Shown: one piece after another, positions 12,118-23,039 of the stretch
Layout: every line of letters starts with the position of its first letter
How positions within the stretch are numbered: position 1 is the stretch's first letter
Source: Vreelandella sedimenti
Lineage (GTDB): Bacteria; Pseudomonadota; Gammaproteobacteria; Pseudomonadales; Halomonadaceae
DNA: 64,000 nt
Assembly (NCBI RefSeq): GCF_013416325.1
Contig: NZ_JACCGK010000019.1
Location: 1 to 64,000 of the forward strand
Direction: 5' to 3'
The notes under the pieces: generated by a model
Told to the model about the DNA's origin: nothing
The model's database searches: none
What the model saw: the letters and a program-made list of their open reading frames with translations, nothing else
Program-made: the position numbers and the translations under genes

Positions 12118-14394
12118 ATGCTGAGCAAAGAACTTGAAATGACCCTGAACACGGCCTTCACCGTGGCGCGTTCAAAGCGCCATGAGTTTATGACCGTTGA
12201 GCACCTACTGCTAGCGTTGCTAGATAATGCCTCAGCGGTAGACGTACTGAAGGCCTGCGGGGCTAACCTCGACAAGCTGCGGTCCGATCTGCAGGATTTT
12301 ATTAACTCGACTACGCCATTGATTCCAGAAGGCCAGGGTGATCGTGAGACCCAGCCCACGCTTGGTTTTCAGCGTGTTTTACAACGGGCAGTCTTCCATG
12401 TTCAGTCATCTGGCAAAAGCGAAGTGTCCGGTGCCAATGTGTTGGTAGCGATTTTCTCCGAGCAGGAGAGTCAGGCGGTATACTTCCTTAAGCAGCAGAG
12501 CGTGGCGCGGGTCGATGCAGTCAACTACATCGCCCATGGTATCTCCAAAGTGGCCGGTCACGGGCCGTCTCCCTCGCCTGCTTCACCTGAGAGTGAAGAT
12601 GCGGAGGAGGGTGGCAATGAGGGTGCTGCGCATCCGCTCACTGGCTACGCTACCAATCTCAATGAACAGGCACGGCTGGGTAAAATTGATCCGCTGATTG
12701 GCCGCGAACACGAGCTTGAGCGCGTGGTGCAAATTCTGGCCCGTCGGCGCAAAAACAACCCGTTGTTAGTCGGTGAGGCGGGGGTAGGTAAAACCGCAGT
12801 GGCCGAAGGCCTTGCCAAGCGTATCGTCGAAGAAGACGTTCCCGATGTTATTGCCGATGCAGTGGTCTACTCGCTGGACATGGGCGCGCTACTGGCCGGT
12901 ACCAAGTACCGTGGTGATTTTGAAAAACGCCTAAAGAGCCTGCTGAGCGAACTACGCAAGCAGCCTAACGCTGTGCTATTCATTGATGAGATTCACACGG
13001 TGATTGGTGCAGGTGCCGCGTCTGGTGGCGTGATGGATGCGTCCAATCTACTCAAGCCGCTGCTCTCTTCGGGCGAATTGCGCTGCATTGGTTCGACTAC
13101 GTTCCAGGAGTTCCGCGGCATCTTTGAGAAAGATCGTGCTCTGGCGCGGCGCTTCCAGAAGGTGGATGTGATGGCGCCGTCTGTGGAAGACACCATCAAA
13201 ATCCTCAAAGGGTTGCGTTCACGCTTTGAAGAGCACCACGAACTTAAGTATACCGATGGCGCGCTTGAAAGTGCCGCACGCTTAGCGGATCGCTACATCA
13301 ATGATCGCTTCCTGCCCGACAAAGCGATTGACGTGATTGACGAGGCAGGGGCTCACCAGCGTCTATTGCCGCCAGAAGTGCGCGCCAAGACGATCGATGT
13401 CGAGCAAGTGGAAGCCGTGGTAGCGTCCATTGCACGTATCCCACCGAAGAGCGTTTCAAGCTCCGACCGCAAGCTGCTAGAGAAGCTGGATCGTGACCTG
13501 AAGATGCTGGTGTTCGGTCAGGACGAGGCGATTGATAGTCTCTCTGCTGCTATCAAGCTGTCCCGGGCCGGGCTTAAATCTCCCGATAAGCCCGTCGGTA
13601 GCTTCCTGTTTGCAGGCCCCACCGGTGTGGGTAAAACCGAAGTGGCCAAGCAGCTTGCGCATATCATGGGCATTGAACTGGTGCGCTTTGATATGTCCGA
13701 GTATATGGAGCGCCATACCGTATCGCGCCTGATTGGTGCGCCTCCGGGCTACGTCGGTTACGACCAGGGGGGGCTACTGACCGAAGCGGTGACCAAGCAG
13801 CCGCACTGCGTGTTGTTGTTGGATGAGATTGAGAAAGCTCACCCGGAAGTCTTTAACCTGCTGCTGCAGGTCATGGATCATGGCCGCTTAACGGACAATA
13901 ACGGGCGTGAAGCGGACTTCCGTCACGTTATCGTGATTATGACCTCTAACGCTGGTGCGGAGCAGGCGTCGCGTCGCTCCATTGGCTTCCAGCACCAGGA
14001 TCACTCCACCGATGCCATGGAAGTGATTCGCCGCACCTTCTCACCGGAGTTCCGCAACCGTCTGGACGGTATTATTCAGTTCCACTCGCTGCCGGTCTCG
14101 GTGGTACGCAATGTGGTCGACAAGTTCTTGATCGAACTACAGGCGCAGTTGGATGAGAAGCGTGTTCAGCTGGATGTGGACGACATGGCGCGGGATTGGC
14201 TGGCCGATCAGGGCTACGATCCTGACATGGGTGCACGCCCAATGGCGCGCCTCATACAAGAGAAGCTGAAGAAGCCATTAGCCGAAATGATACTGTTCGG
14301 AGAATTGGCTGATCAGGGCGGTATTGTCCATGTCAGCCTGGAGGAGGGCGAGTTGCGCCTTTCCACAGAGACTGAGATGGCAGATGCGCCCTGA
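12118..14394 (+). CDS. clpA: ATP-dependent Clp protease ATP-binding subunit ClpA
   Basis: The AAA+ unfoldase of the ClpAP protease, 758 residues (758 in E. coli). It has an N-terminal ClpN repeat domain (about 1-145), then D1 with Walker A GEAGVGKT at 219-226 and Walker B VLFIDEIH, and D2 with Walker A GPTGVGKT at 500-507 and [14 protein letters not shown]. The ClpP-binding loop is expected between the D2 Walker B and the C terminus (an IGF-type tripeptide is seen in RSIGFQHQ). The start has AAGGGGA upstream. With ClpS, Bpt and Aat it makes a complete bacterial N-degron pathway in this cluster. Confidence 0.97.
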   Translation: MLSKELEMTLNTAFTVARSKRHEFMTVEHLLLALLDNASAVDVLKACGANLDKLRSDLQDFINSTTPLIPEGQGDRETQPTLGFQRVLQRAVFHVQSSGKSEVSGANVLVAIFSEQESQAVYFLKQQSVARVDAVNYIAHGISKVAGHGPSPSPASPESEDAEEGGNEGAAHPLTGYATNLNEQARLGKIDPLIGREHELERVVQILARRRKNNPLLVGEAGVGKTAVAEGLAKRIVEEDVPDVIADAVVYSLDMGALLAGTKYRGDFEKRLKSLLSELRKQPNAVLFIDEIHTVIGAGAASGGVMDASNLLKPLLSSGELRCIGSTTFQEFRGIFEKDRALARRFQKVDVMAPSVEDTIKILKGLRSRFEEHHELKYTDGALESAARLADRYINDRFLPDKAIDVIDEAGAHQRLLPPEVRAKTIDVEQVEAVVASIARIPPKSVSSSDRKLLEKLDRDLKMLVFGQDEAIDSLSAAIKLSRAGLKSPDKPVGSFLFAGPTGVGKTEVAKQLAHIMGIELVRFDMSEYMERHTVSRLIGAPPGYVGYDQGGLLTEAVTKQPHCVLLLDEIEKAHPEVFNLLLQVMDHGRLTDNNGREADFRHVIVIMTSNAGAEQASRRSIGFQHQDHSTDAMEVIRRTFSPEFRNRLDGIIQFHSLPVSVVRNVVDKFLIELQAQLDEKRVQLDVDDMARDWLADQGYDPDMGARPMARLIQEKLKKPLAEMILFGELADQGGIVHVSLEEGELRLSTETEMADAP

Positions 14395-14459
14395 AAAGGG
14401 CGCTAAGCCGCGCTAAAAAGCTATCTTTCTAATACTCATGCTATATGCATCAAAACGCA

Positions 14460-14492
14460 GCGCCCTGTCATCGACGGGGCGTTGTCGTTTTT
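14460..14492 (+). terminator. intrinsic terminator of clpA
   Basis: GCGCCCTGTC pairs with GACGGGGCGT (two wobble pairs) around an ATC loop, followed by TGTCGTTTTT. It is 65 bases past the clpA stop codon. Confidence 0.85.
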
Positions 14493-14587
14493 AGTGAACC
14501 ACCATTGACGCTGATCGGCGCTGTCGTTAAAAGGACAGTCTAGCTGGAACAGTTAAAGTCAGCCGAACGCGTTAATGGTGTAACGAC

Positions 14588-14806
14588 TTAGCGCGAGCGG
14601 TAAACGATACGGCCTTTAGACAGGTCGTAAGGTGTCAGCTCAACTTTTACCTTGTCGCCGGTCAGAATGCGGATATAGTTTTTGCGCATTTTGCCGGAGA
14701 TATGAGCGGTAACAACGTGACCGTTTTCCAGCTCAACCCGAAACATGGTGTTCGGAAGGGTATCGACGATAACGCCTTCCATTTCAATATGATCTTCGCG
14801 TGCCAT
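14588..14806 (-). CDS. infA: translation initiation factor IF-1
   Basis: A 72-residue OB-fold factor that occupies the ribosomal A site during initiation. The sequence is nearly canonical: [51 protein letters not shown]. The length equals E. coli IF-1. It sits beside the N-degron genes, as in Pseudomonas and E. coli, but points away from clpA; bpt lies upstream of it on the same strand, 132 bases away. Confidence 0.98.
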   Translation of the reverse strand: MAREDHIEMEGVIVDTLPNTMFRVELENGHVVTAHISGKMRKNYIRILTGDKVKVELTPYDLSKGRIVYRSR

Positions 14807-14937
14807 ATAGGCATGTCCTCACTGATGAGTTAGTAATGTCATTATCGGTTAGAATTTGAGTGCCGCTAGGTGGGGGCGCTCAAAACAGCGCTATATTGTG
14901 CCGTAAGCCCGCCGTCAAGGCAAAAAAGCTTACATGT

Positions 14938-15672
14938 TTAGCGAATTAACGGCCGCCAGTGGCGCCCATCAAGTATTTCCAACGGCGCAAAAGCCTGCTT
15001 GTAGCGCATCTTACGGCACTCTTCGATCCAATACCCTAAATAAAGGTGCGGCAGCGCTTTTTCGCGGCTGAGCTCGATGAGCTGAAGAATGGCAAAAGTG
15101 CCTAGTGAGCGCTTATCCAGAGCCTCGCTAACGGCAAAAAAGGTGTAGATTGCCGAGAGCCCATGCTCCAACTGGTCGAATGCAGCCACACCAACCAGCT
15201 CTTCGTCGAGGTACATCTCCATTAGATGGGCATAGGGCTCATCAAGGGTAAGAAAGGTGCGGTACTGCTCGCGGCTGGGCGGGAACATATCGCCGTCAGC
15301 ATGGCGCTGACGAATATAATTCGCGTAAAGCGAGTAGTGGGTAGATGCAAAATGAGCAGGCACAATGCGGACGCTTATATCGGCATTGCGGCGCCAAATT
15401 TTTCGTTGAGTGCGGTTAGGTGCAAACTGTTCAACCGGAATACGCACCGAGCGGCAGGCGTTGCATCCCTCACAGTGAGGGCGGTAAAGATGGCGCCCAC
15501 TGCGACGAAACCCTAGCAGTGCCAGCGAGTCATAGACTCCTGGAACAGGCGACTCCTGAGGGTCGAGAAACAGCGTTGTCGCCTCCCTGCCGGGTAAATA
15601 GCTACAGGCATGCGGCACAGTAAGGAAAAAGCGCAAATCCCGCACCGGCCGACGCGGAGTGTTACTACTCAC
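14938..15672 (-). CDS. bpt: aspartate/glutamate leucyltransferase (Bpt/Ate)
   Basis: Transfers leucine from Leu-tRNA to proteins with N-terminal Asp or Glu, making them ClpS substrates. A Cys-rich N-terminal motif, HCEGCNACRSVRIPV, is characteristic of the ATE/Bpt family; LYLGYWIEECRKMRYK marks the C-terminal acyltransferase half. The start is decided by the ribosome site: GTG at 15672 has CGAGGAGG followed by a six-base spacer, giving 244 residues, whereas the longer frame to 15723 has none. It lies 63 bases downstream of aat on the same strand, probably co-transcribed. Confidence 0.95.
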   Translation of the reverse strand: MSSNTPRRPVRDLRFFLTVPHACSYLPGREATTLFLDPQESPVPGVYDSLALLGFRRSGRHLYRPHCEGCNACRSVRIPVEQFAPNRTQRKIWRRNADISVRIVPAHFASTHYSLYANYIRQRHADGDMFPPSREQYRTFLTLDEPYAHLMEMYLDEELVGVAAFDQLEHGLSAIYTFFAVSEALDKRSLGTFAILQLIELSREKALPHLYLGYWIEECRKMRYKQAFAPLEILDGRHWRPLIR

Positions 15673-15735
15673 GGCCTGCCTCCTCGTTGTAAAAAAATGG
15701 TTGGAACAGAATAAGTTCGTCACTATGGTTCATCA

Positions 15736-16482
15736 CTACGCATTACCCTCGGTGGCAATCGCCTTAAGCCAGAGCGATGCAGGAACAGTGGGTGTTTCAG
15801 TGGGTGACGTGGTAAACGTAAATGCCTTATCGGGTAACCAGCTTTTAAGATAGTTGATGAATGCTTCGCGAGCGACTGTAATAGCGCCCAGGCTTGCCAG
15901 ATGAGGCGTGTGCATTTGGCAGTCGATGAGTTTTCCGCCATGTTCGCGCATGGCCCTGGCGAGATGGGCCAGCGCTACCTTCGAAGCATCCGGGGCGCGG
16001 GAGAACATCGACTCGCCAAAAAATACCGGCCCCATGGCAATGCCATACAGCCCGCCCACCAATTGGCCATGTTGATGAACTTCGATGCTATGAGCAATGC
16101 CTAGAGCGTGCAGCAGTCCGTAGGCCTCGCGCATTTCGTCGGTAATCCAGGTGCCCGCCTCTTCACCACGCGGGGCGGCGCAGGCTTGAATCACCTGATC
16201 GAAGTGTTGATCCAGGGTGATATGAAAGCCACCATGGCGTAATCGTTTGGTGAGGCTACGACGCTGCTTAAATTGCTCAGGTAGGAGTATCATGCGCGGG
16301 TCTGGACTCCACCACAGAATGGGGTCGTCGTCGCTGAACCAGGGAAATATGCCCTGCCGATAGGCTTCTACCAGCCAAGCGGGCGAGAGCTCCCCTCCGG
16401 CGGCCAGCAGGCCATTGGGGGAGGCCAGCGCTTGGGAGGTAGTTGGAAAATTAGGATGTAGCGAGGAAAGCCAAGGTAGCAT
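15736..16482 (-). CDS. aat: leucyl/phenylalanyl-tRNA--protein transferase
   Basis: Adds Leu or Phe to N-terminal Lys or Arg, the second entry route to the ClpS/ClpAP N-degron pathway. The hallmark GIFPWFSDDDPILWWSPDPRM region (about residues 43-63) is present, with SIEVHQHGQLVGGLYG and FFGESMFSRAPDASK in the catalytic GNAT-like domain. Its 248 residues fall in the family's usual range. It is divergent from ftsK and followed by bpt. Confidence 0.96.
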   Translation of the reverse strand: MLPWLSSLHPNFPTTSQALASPNGLLAAGGELSPAWLVEAYRQGIFPWFSDDDPILWWSPDPRMILLPEQFKQRRSLTKRLRHGGFHITLDQHFDQVIQACAAPRGEEAGTWITDEMREAYGLLHALGIAHSIEVHQHGQLVGGLYGIAMGPVFFGESMFSRAPDASKVALAHLARAMREHGGKLIDCQMHTPHLASLGAITVAREAFINYLKSWLPDKAFTFTTSPTETPTVPASLWLKAIATEGNA

Positions 16483-16613
16483 TACTTGCTCCTGTTACGA
16501 CGTTCTTGTACTGAGCGCTTTACGATAGCCTCTGTGACGGCGGAAGGATGCTCGGTATCATGCAAACTCGCAAGTGGATTAAAGACGCCATTGAGGTGTA
16601 AAGGGAGAGTCGC

Positions 16614-19600
16614 TTGAAAGTGAATAAAGCAGTAAACAAGCGAACGCAGCGTAGCGCGCGTCAAACACCATCATCGGCTTCTTCTGCGCGCGTTAACGCC
16701 GCAAAGGATAAGGCTCGTCGTTTTGGCCTGCGCTTACAAGGCTCCGTGCGCGAAGGCGTAGTGGTGATCCTGCTGGCGCTGTGTGTTTTCTTATTATTAG
16801 CACTATTTAGTTACCAGCCCTCTGACCCAGGCTGGTCTTATCAGGGCCCTGAGACAGATGTGGGTAACTGGATGGGGCAGGTTGGCGCTTGGTTGGCCGA
16901 TGTTCTCTACTCACTGCTTGGCGCCAGCGCTTTGTGGTGGCCGGGTATGTTCGGCTTTGCCGCCTGGTGGTTGATTCGCTCACGCCAGGTACGTTTTGAA
17001 CTCGACCCGGTGGCAATTGCTGTCCATGCGGGTGGCTTAGTGCTACTTATTTTCGGCACTACCATGTTGGGGGCGCTGCACTTTTATAACCCTGAGAGCA
17101 TGCTGCCCTATGCCTCCGGCGGTATTTTGGGCGAAGGTTTGGTCGGTGCGTTAAGGCCTTTAGTGGGGAGTGGTGGCGTTGGTTTAATCGCTGCGGCGTT
17201 AATTTTAAGCGGCTTTCCGCTGTTTAGCGGTATGTCGTGGTTGCAAGTGGCTGATGAGCTCGGCAAGCGTATATGTCGGCTGGGTAGCTGGTTATCAGCA
17301 CGTCGCCAAGCGCGTCGTATGCGCGCTGCTCAGCGAGCGGCTGCTCAAGCTGCCAAAACTGCGGCCAAGCCTCAAGTAGCGCCTGAAGCTAAATCTCAAG
17401 AAGCGAAGTCTCAAGAAGCTAAATCTGAAGCTGCACCAGCTGGGATAAAGCCTGCGGCAGAGCCAGTAGGCAAAAGCCCAAGTGGCCGCGAACGCCGTGA
17501 GCCAGGCTTCTCTGTACCACTTTCCAGTAGTGAGGCGAACAGCTCTTCAAAGAGCAATGCGTCAGAAGCGAGTCCTTCAAATAGCAACGCAACCACGGAT
17601 ACTTCGATTCCCTGGGAAGCCGCAGCGTTTTCAAGTAATAAGCATGTGCCTGCTAAAACACCTGCGCCTATCTCTTCGACACCCACCGCGGAGCCGACGG
17701 TTTCAGCGCCTGCAGCAGCCCCCTCGGCGCCGCGGGAAAATGCCTTTGTCCAGGCTGAGGTAACGTCAGTAGCGCCCGAGGCTCAAGCACCTGCGTCAGA
17801 TGATGAGCCCAAGGAAGCCGAGGCGTCCTTTCCGCTGCGTGCTACTCGTCAAGAAGAGCCCCCGGCGCCTGCCAGGAGTAACTTCTTTGTCAGCGACGAT
17901 GCGCCCGCCGAGAAAGAACCTATTCACGACGCGCCCGTTGAACGACGCAGTGAGCCATCACTCACCGCTGATCCCAGCAGCAGCCAAGCTGAACCGCGTG
18001 TTGGTGAGCCACATATCGGTGAAACTGATACTGCCTGGAGCCCTGAGCGCGTCACTGCGCCTGAACCTGCACGTAAACCTGAACGTGTAGCTGAGGTGGT
18101 GCCTGAGCCGGTGTGGGACGATGAAGAGATGGATGATGAGCTGTATGCCCAAGGCCGCGATGGAGGAGCGCACTCAACGACTACTCCATCGTCCACGCCA
18201 ACCCCGGCAGCTCGCCAAGAACCCAGTTTCGCGCCCGAAGAGAGCACACCAGAGGCGGATGAAGGCCCCGCCCTGTGGACCGTGGAGCATTTGCAGAGCC
18301 AGCGGCCTGCTTTTGAAACTCTGGACGAGCCTGAGGGCGACGTGCCGAGCTTGCAGCTGTTGACACCTGCAGAGCCGTATCAGCCCAATTATAGTGACGA
18401 GCAGTTGGCCGATATGGCTGAACTGCTTGAAGTGCGGCTGCGCGAATACGGTGTGAAAGCTGAAGTGGTGGATACCTGGCCTGGGCCAGTGATTACCCGC
18501 TTTGAGATCAAGCCCGCCGCGGGCGTCAAAGTGTCTAAAATCAGTAACCTCGCCAAAGACCTGGCGCGCTCTCTTATGGTTAAAAGCGTGCGAGTGGTCG
18601 AGGTTATTCCTGGGCGTCCCACGGTGGGTATTGAAATACCTAATCCCAACCGGGCCATGATTCGCCTACGCGAAGTTATCGACTCCGACCGTTACCAGCA
18701 GGAGACGTCCCCACTTACCATGGCACTAGGCCAAGATATTGGCGGCAGCCCAGTGGTCGCCAACCTGGGCAAGATGCCCCACTTGCTAGTAGCCGGTACC
18801 ACCGGGTCAGGTAAGTCGGTGGGCGTTAACGCCATGCTGATCTCAATGCTGCTTAAAGCGAAGCCCAGTGAACTAAAGCTGATCATGGTCGACCCGAAAA
18901 TGTTGGAGCTGTCGGTATATGACGGCATTCCTCATTTGCTGGCGCCAGTGGTTACCGATATGAAAGAGGCGGCCAACAGCCTACGCTGGTGCGTGGCCGA
19001 GATGGAGCGCCGCTACAAGCTAATGGCGGCCATGGGCGTGCGCAACATCGCGGGCTTCAATGGCCGCTTGGATGAAGCGGAGCGCGCCGGTGCCCAAGTG
19101 GCAGACCCGCTCTGGGAACCGCAGCCCTGGGAAGTGCATCAGCCGCATCCCGTGCTGGAGAAACTGCCCTACATCGTCGTGGTGATCGACGAGTTTGCCG
19201 ATATGTTTATGATCGTTGGCAAAAAAGTCGAAGAGCTGATTGCGCGCTTGGCGCAAAAGGCGCGTGCCGCAGGTATCCATTTGATTCTGGCTACCCAGCG
19301 CCCCTCGGTGGACGTCGTGACTGGCTTGATCAAAGCCAACATCCCTTCGCGGATGGCGTTTCAGGTCTCATCCAGAATCGATTCGCGCACCATTTTGGAT
19401 CAGGGCGGCGCTGAAAGCCTGTTGGGCCACGGTGACATGCTCTATCTACCCGCAGGTTCCGGGCCACCTAACCGCATCCACGGTGCCTTTGTGGACGACG
19501 ACGAAGTACACCGCGTGGTCGATGACTGGAAGCGCCGTGGAGCACCCGAGTATATCGAAGAGATTCTTTCTGGTGGCGTATCCGCCGATGCCTTAACGGG

Positions 19601-19838
19601 TCTTGAGGCCGAGGGTGTGGATGGCGACGATGCGGAGCAGGATGCGCTCTACGATGAAGCCGTGCAGTTTGTCACTGAAACGCGCAAAGCCTCGATTTCC
19701 GCCGTGCAGCGTCGCTTTAAAATTGGCTATAACCGGGCTGCGCGCTTAGTTGAGGCCATGGAGGGCGCCGGTGTGGTGACCTCTATGGGCTCTAACGGTG
19801 CCCGGGAAGTGCTTGCCCCGCCTCCGGTGGGCCACTAA
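16614..19838 (+). CDS. ftsK: DNA translocase FtsK
   Basis: A septal DNA pump that segregates chromosome termini and activates XerCD recombination at dif. It has 1074 residues. The N-terminal part (about 45-210) holds four to five hydrophobic segments anchoring it in the inner membrane. Residues about 230-570 are a Pro/Ala/Glu/Ser-rich linker. The C-terminal RecA-like motor has Walker A GTTGSGKS at 728-735 and Walker [12 protein letters not shown], and the last 65 residues are a winged-helix gamma domain that reads KOPS ([18 protein letters not shown]). The start is a TTG with GGGAGAG four bases upstream. lolA and rarA follow, the common gene order. Confidence 0.97.
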   Translation: MKVNKAVNKRTQRSARQTPSSASSARVNAAKDKARRFGLRLQGSVREGVVVILLALCVFLLLALFSYQPSDPGWSYQGPETDVGNWMGQVGAWLADVLYSLLGASALWWPGMFGFAAWWLIRSRQVRFELDPVAIAVHAGGLVLLIFGTTMLGALHFYNPESMLPYASGGILGEGLVGALRPLVGSGGVGLIAAALILSGFPLFSGMSWLQVADELGKRICRLGSWLSARRQARRMRAAQRAAAQAAKTAAKPQVAPEAKSQEAKSQEAKSEAAPAGIKPAAEPVGKSPSGRERREPGFSVPLSSSEANSSSKSNASEASPSNSNATTDTSIPWEAAAFSSNKHVPAKTPAPISSTPTAEPTVSAPAAAPSAPRENAFVQAEVTSVAPEAQAPASDDEPKEAEASFPLRATRQEEPPAPARSNFFVSDDAPAEKEPIHDAPVERRSEPSLTADPSSSQAEPRVGEPHIGETDTAWSPERVTAPEPARKPERVAEVVPEPVWDDEEMDDELYAQGRDGGAHSTTTPSSTPTPAARQEPSFAPEESTPEADEGPALWTVEHLQSQRPAFETLDEPEGDVPSLQLLTPAEPYQPNYSDEQLADMAELLEVRLREYGVKAEVVDTWPGPVITRFEIKPAAGVKVSKISNLAKDLARSLMVKSVRVVEVIPGRPTVGIEIPNPNRAMIRLREVIDSDRYQQETSPLTMALGQDIGGSPVVANLGKMPHLLVAGTTGSGKSVGVNAMLISMLLKAKPSELKLIMVDPKMLELSVYDGIPHLLAPVVTDMKEAANSLRWCVAEMERRYKLMAAMGVRNIAGFNGRLDEAERAGAQVADPLWEPQPWEVHQPHPVLEKLPYIVVVIDEFADMFMIVGKKVEELIARLAQKARAAGIHLILATQRPSVDVVTGLIKANIPSRMAFQVSSRIDSRTILDQGGAESLLGHGDMLYLPAGSGPPNRIHGAFVDDDEVHRVVDDWKRRGAPEYIEEILSGGVSADALTGLEAEGVDGDDAEQDALYDEAVQFVTETRKASISAVQRRFKIGYNRAARLVEAMEGAGVVTSMGSNGAREVLAPPPVGH

Positions 19839-19880
19839 CCGCTTGATGAAAGCCACAATTATGCAATAAGCGTGAAAGTA

Positions 19881-19910
19881 GCGCCGTGGGTGAAACCCTG
19901 CGGCGTTTTT
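19881..19910 (+). terminator. intrinsic terminator of ftsK
   Basis: Nested stems CGCCG/CGGCG and GGGT/ACCC around a GAA loop are followed by TTTTT, 43 bases after the ftsK stop. lolA therefore probably has its own promoter in 19911-20029. Confidence 0.82.
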
Positions 19911-20029
19911 CTCGTCTGATTGTTACGTTTCTGAGTTAGCCATGGCCGGTTAAGCCGACCTCACTGCTTGATTTTTGAGCAATAGTTTTGAGCAACAGTT
20001 ATCTGGCAACGGTTGCCTAGGGAGATCAT

Positions 20030-20695
20030 ATGCGCGATACGCATACAAAACGTCCGTCATCAATAGGTGCGCCACAACTGGCATTTGCGGCTAGCGCCTT
20101 GGGGTTAACCTTTGGTGCTCCCGCTTGGGCAGATGATGCTGCCGAGCGTTTGACTGAACGGCTGGATCCGCTTGAGCGTTATCAAGCGGCTTTTGAGCAG
20201 CAAATTCTTGATGGCAGCGGGGAGCGCCTCCAAAGCGCGCGTGGTGAGATGTGGCTGTCTCGCCCCGGTATGCTGCGTTGGGAAGTGGAAGCGCCTTACT
20301 CTCAAACCGTGGTCTCTGACGGCGATGATGTGTATATGTACGATCCCGACCTTGAACAAGTCACCGTTCAAGAGATGGACGATCGAGTAACCCATACCCC
20401 TGCGTTACTGCTGTCGGGAAGCGTGGACGATTTAACCGAAAGCTATGAGGTGTTCTACGAGCAGGACGGGGGAGAAGATGTCTTTACCCTAGTGCCTATC
20501 TCTGCCGATACGCTGTTCGAAGAACTAAGCATGGTGTTCGATGCCGATACGCTAACCGAGCTGTGGATGATGGACAGTACCGGCCAGCGCACCGCCATTA
20601 CCTTTAGCAATATTACCCTCAATGGCGAAATTGCTGCGGACATGTTTGATTTCGAAATTCCCGAAGGCACCGATGTTATTCGTGAAGAGCTTTAA
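20030..20695 (+). CDS. lolA: outer-membrane lipoprotein carrier protein LolA
   Basis: A periplasmic chaperone that carries lipoproteins from LolCDE to LolB. It has an unusually long signal peptide with a polar first 13 residues, a hydrophobic stretch (LAFAASALGLTFGAPAWA) and predicted cleavage after AWA at about residue 35. The mature half-barrel has family features: QQILDGSGERLQSARGEMWLSRPGMLRWE, then YMYDPDLEQVTVQ, and a C-terminal FDFEIPEGTDVI. GGGAGA lies upstream of the ATG. Its partner genes are not in the window. Confidence 0.94.
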   Translation: MRDTHTKRPSSIGAPQLAFAASALGLTFGAPAWADDAAERLTERLDPLERYQAAFEQQILDGSGERLQSARGEMWLSRPGMLRWEVEAPYSQTVVSDGDDVYMYDPDLEQVTVQEMDDRVTHTPALLLSGSVDDLTESYEVFYEQDGGEDVFTLVPISADTLFEELSMVFDADTLTELWMMDSTGQRTAITFSNITLNGEIAADMFDFEIPEGTDVIREEL

Positions 20696-20764
20696 TGCTG
20701 AAGGGGGAGTGGTAAAGAGTAAGTGGTAAGTTGTTGATTGGAGATTCGTCGTTAGGTAATAACC

Positions 20765-20788
20765 ATCAGGCGCCTTAGGGCGCCTGAT
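20765..20788. terminator. hairpin between the convergent lolA and rarA genes
   Basis: ATCAGGCGC and GCGCCTGAT form a perfect 9-bp stem that overlaps the rarA stop codon. Neither strand has a good T-tract after it, so terminator activity is inferred only from its position between convergent genes. Confidence 0.45.
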
Positions 20789-22109
20789 CTGCTTGCTGGT
20801 CAAGATTTTCCCGCCACGCCATGATTTCCCCAAAGCGCTTCTCCTGACCAAAGGCACTTGGCTTGAAGAAGGTGGCTTTAGGCAGTTCCTCAGGCCAGCA
20901 GTCGTGGGCGCTTCCCGCCGGGTAGCCGTCTGGCTCATTGTGGGCATAGCGATAGCCTTCACCATGACCCAACTGCTCCATCAGCTTAGTGGGCGCGTTG
21001 CGCAGGTACGTCGGCACCTCAACCTGAGGCTGCTGGTGTACGTACTGCTTGGCTTCACTCCAGGCGCGGTCAATGCGGTTACTCTTGGGCGCCACTGCTA
21101 AATGAATCGCCGCGTGGGCAATTGCCCGCTGGCCTTCGTAATCGCCCAGGCGTAAATAAGCATCCCAGGCGGCAATCACCAGCGGTAGCGCGCGAGGGTC
21201 AGCATTACCGACGTCTTCTGAGGCAATCGCGGTCAGTCTGCGCACTACGTCCAACGGGTCGCCGCCGCCCTGCATAAAGCGGGCCATATACAGCAATGCC
21301 GCGTTGGGGCGTGAAGAGCGTATCGACTTATGAATGGCCGAAAGTAGGTCGTAATAAGCGTCACCCTGCTTATCGAAGGCGCTGGCCTGGTGGCCGATCA
21401 CATCGGCGAGCACCTCTTTATGCAGCACTTCGCCGTTCGCTTCCTCAGTAGCGAAATCGCAGGCGGTTTCCAGTAATCCCAGCGCCCGCCGTGCGTCGCC
21501 AGCGCTAGCGTGGGCCAGAGCGTTTAATACTTCGTCATCAACCTGAATGTCACGCTTGCCCAGCCCACGTTCTACGTCGCTGAGTGCCTGGCGCATCACC
21601 GTGATCAGTTCCTCATGGGTAAGCGATTTCAGCACATACACCCGCGCACGGGATAGCAACGCCGAGTTGACTTCGAAGGAGGGATTTTCGGTGGTGGCAC
21701 CAATCAGCGTTAACAGGCCCGACTCCACGTGGGGCAATAATGCGTCCTGTTGGCTCTTGTTGAGGCGATGAATCTCATCTAAAAAGAGGATAACCGTGGA
21801 GGACATCTGTTGGGCCCGCTCTACCACAGCGCGAATCTCTTTTACTCCGGCCATCACCGCGCTGAGGTGCTCCAGATGGGCCTGGGAGGCCCGGGCCAAC
21901 AGCTCTGCCAGCGTGGTTTTGCCAACCCCTGGCGGCCCCCACAAAATCATTGAGCGCACTACGCCTGACTCCACCATACGACGTAGAGGTTTATCTGGCC
22001 CCACCAGCGCTTGCTGGCCCACGTAATCGTCCAATTGGCGTGGCCGCATACGAAAGGCTAACGGAGCATCGTCAGCCGGTGTCGCCTGAGCGCTATCAAA
22101 AAGATCCAT
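20775..22109 (-). CDS. rarA: replication-associated recombination protein A (RarA/MgsA)
   Basis: An AAA+ clamp-loader-like ATPase acting at stalled forks with SSB. Walker A GPPGVGKT is at 58-65 and Walker [10 protein letters not shown] around 107-115; the sensor segment [20 protein letters not shown] follows. The C-terminal tetramerisation/helical domain includes [19 protein letters not shown] and a region starting [14 protein letters not shown]. Its 444 residues match the family. In many relatives lolA and rarA are co-directional; here rarA is inverted and converges on lolA. Confidence 0.96.
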   Translation of the reverse strand: MDLFDSAQATPADDAPLAFRMRPRQLDDYVGQQALVGPDKPLRRMVESGVVRSMILWGPPGVGKTTLAELLARASQAHLEHLSAVMAGVKEIRAVVERAQQMSSTVILFLDEIHRLNKSQQDALLPHVESGLLTLIGATTENPSFEVNSALLSRARVYVLKSLTHEELITVMRQALSDVERGLGKRDIQVDDEVLNALAHASAGDARRALGLLETACDFATEEANGEVLHKEVLADVIGHQASAFDKQGDAYYDLLSAIHKSIRSSRPNAALLYMARFMQGGGDPLDVVRRLTAIASEDVGNADPRALPLVIAAWDAYLRLGDYEGQRAIAHAAIHLAVAPKSNRIDRAWSEAKQYVHQQPQVEVPTYLRNAPTKLMEQLGHGEGYRYAHNEPDGYPAGSAHDCWPEELPKATFFKPSAFGQEKRFGEIMAWRENLDQQADQAP

Positions 22110-22407
22110 GTAAGCTTCCGTTATAAATCAGTACGTTGAGCAACAAATTGCCAACAAGTATAGGTGGTAAACCGCGCTTTAGAGAACTACCTTAGGCGTA
22201 ACCTATCAGAAAGATACACTTGCTAGGATAGCTTGAGAGGGGCATTGTTTATGATAACTGTTGTTGATAACCCCCGTTAGTTACGACACGCTCAGGTTAC
22301 GATATGTTTTAGCGATAAAACATGTTTGTTACCACGCGCTTATTATCGCATGCCGTCAATCACTCAGGCTCGACGGTAGGCATGACACAATAAAAGGAGA
22401 CAGTTCG

Positions 22408-22953
22408 ATGTTAAACCAACTGCGTCTAGATCATGCCAACATGGCGAGACTACTCCATGTGCTGCAGCTTAAGCATAAAACTCTTGCCCAGGGTGAGCGG
22501 CCCAACTTCCAGCTTATGCGCGAGGTCGTCGACTATATTTTGTCCTATATGGATGGTTTTGCAGCACCCCTAGAGCGGGTCTGCGTGGAGCGATTGCAAA
22601 CCCAGGCCCCAGAGCACATTGCCCTTACTGAGCAGATGGCGAATGACTATCGTGAGCTAAAGCCGCGCTTACAGCGCCTCTCCAACGACATTGACATGGT
22701 GTTAATGGATAACATCATTCCGATGGATCGCTTTGCCGATGACTTAAAAGATTATTTGGAAGCGCATCGTGCCTATTTGCGTCACGAACGCGAGGGCCTG
22801 TTCCCGCTGATTGATCAGCACTTTAGCCAGGAAGATATGGATGAGCTGCGTCAGGCGCTCCCAGAAGGCGCTGAGAAAGAGCTGGAACGTCTACAGGACG
22901 CTTATCCCGAGCTATACGCTGAACTGCGTGGTGCTGACGTACCTGTGATATAG
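22408..22953 (+). CDS. hemerythrin-like (HHE) domain protein
   Basis: A 181-residue, almost all-helical protein with hemerythrin-type metal-ligand spacing: LDHANMARLLHVL at the N terminus, a mid-protein Met/Asp/Glu helix (EVVDYILSYMDGF), and HRAYLRHEREGLFPLID near the C terminus, giving the H-x(n)-H-E ligands of a di-iron site. It may sense or bind O2, NO or iron. ATG 22408 is chosen for its AAAGGAGA site; the open frame before it lacks one. It stands alone between rarA and murI. Confidence 0.82.
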   Translation: MLNQLRLDHANMARLLHVLQLKHKTLAQGERPNFQLMREVVDYILSYMDGFAAPLERVCVERLQTQAPEHIALTEQMANDYRELKPRLQRLSNDIDMVLMDNIIPMDRFADDLKDYLEAHRAYLRHEREGLFPLIDQHFSQEDMDELRQALPEGAEKELERLQDAYPELYAELRGADVPVI

Positions 22954-23039
22954 CGCTAGCGGACAAGTGGCCGCTACGGTCATCAATAAAATGACGGAGC
23001 ATGCTAAAATAGCGGCTCCGTTTTTTTTCAGGCAGAGCC

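Noticed and set aside
15673-15723. N-terminal extension of bpt
   Set aside because: The GAGGAGG site and spacing point to GTG 15672; the extension is not family-like.
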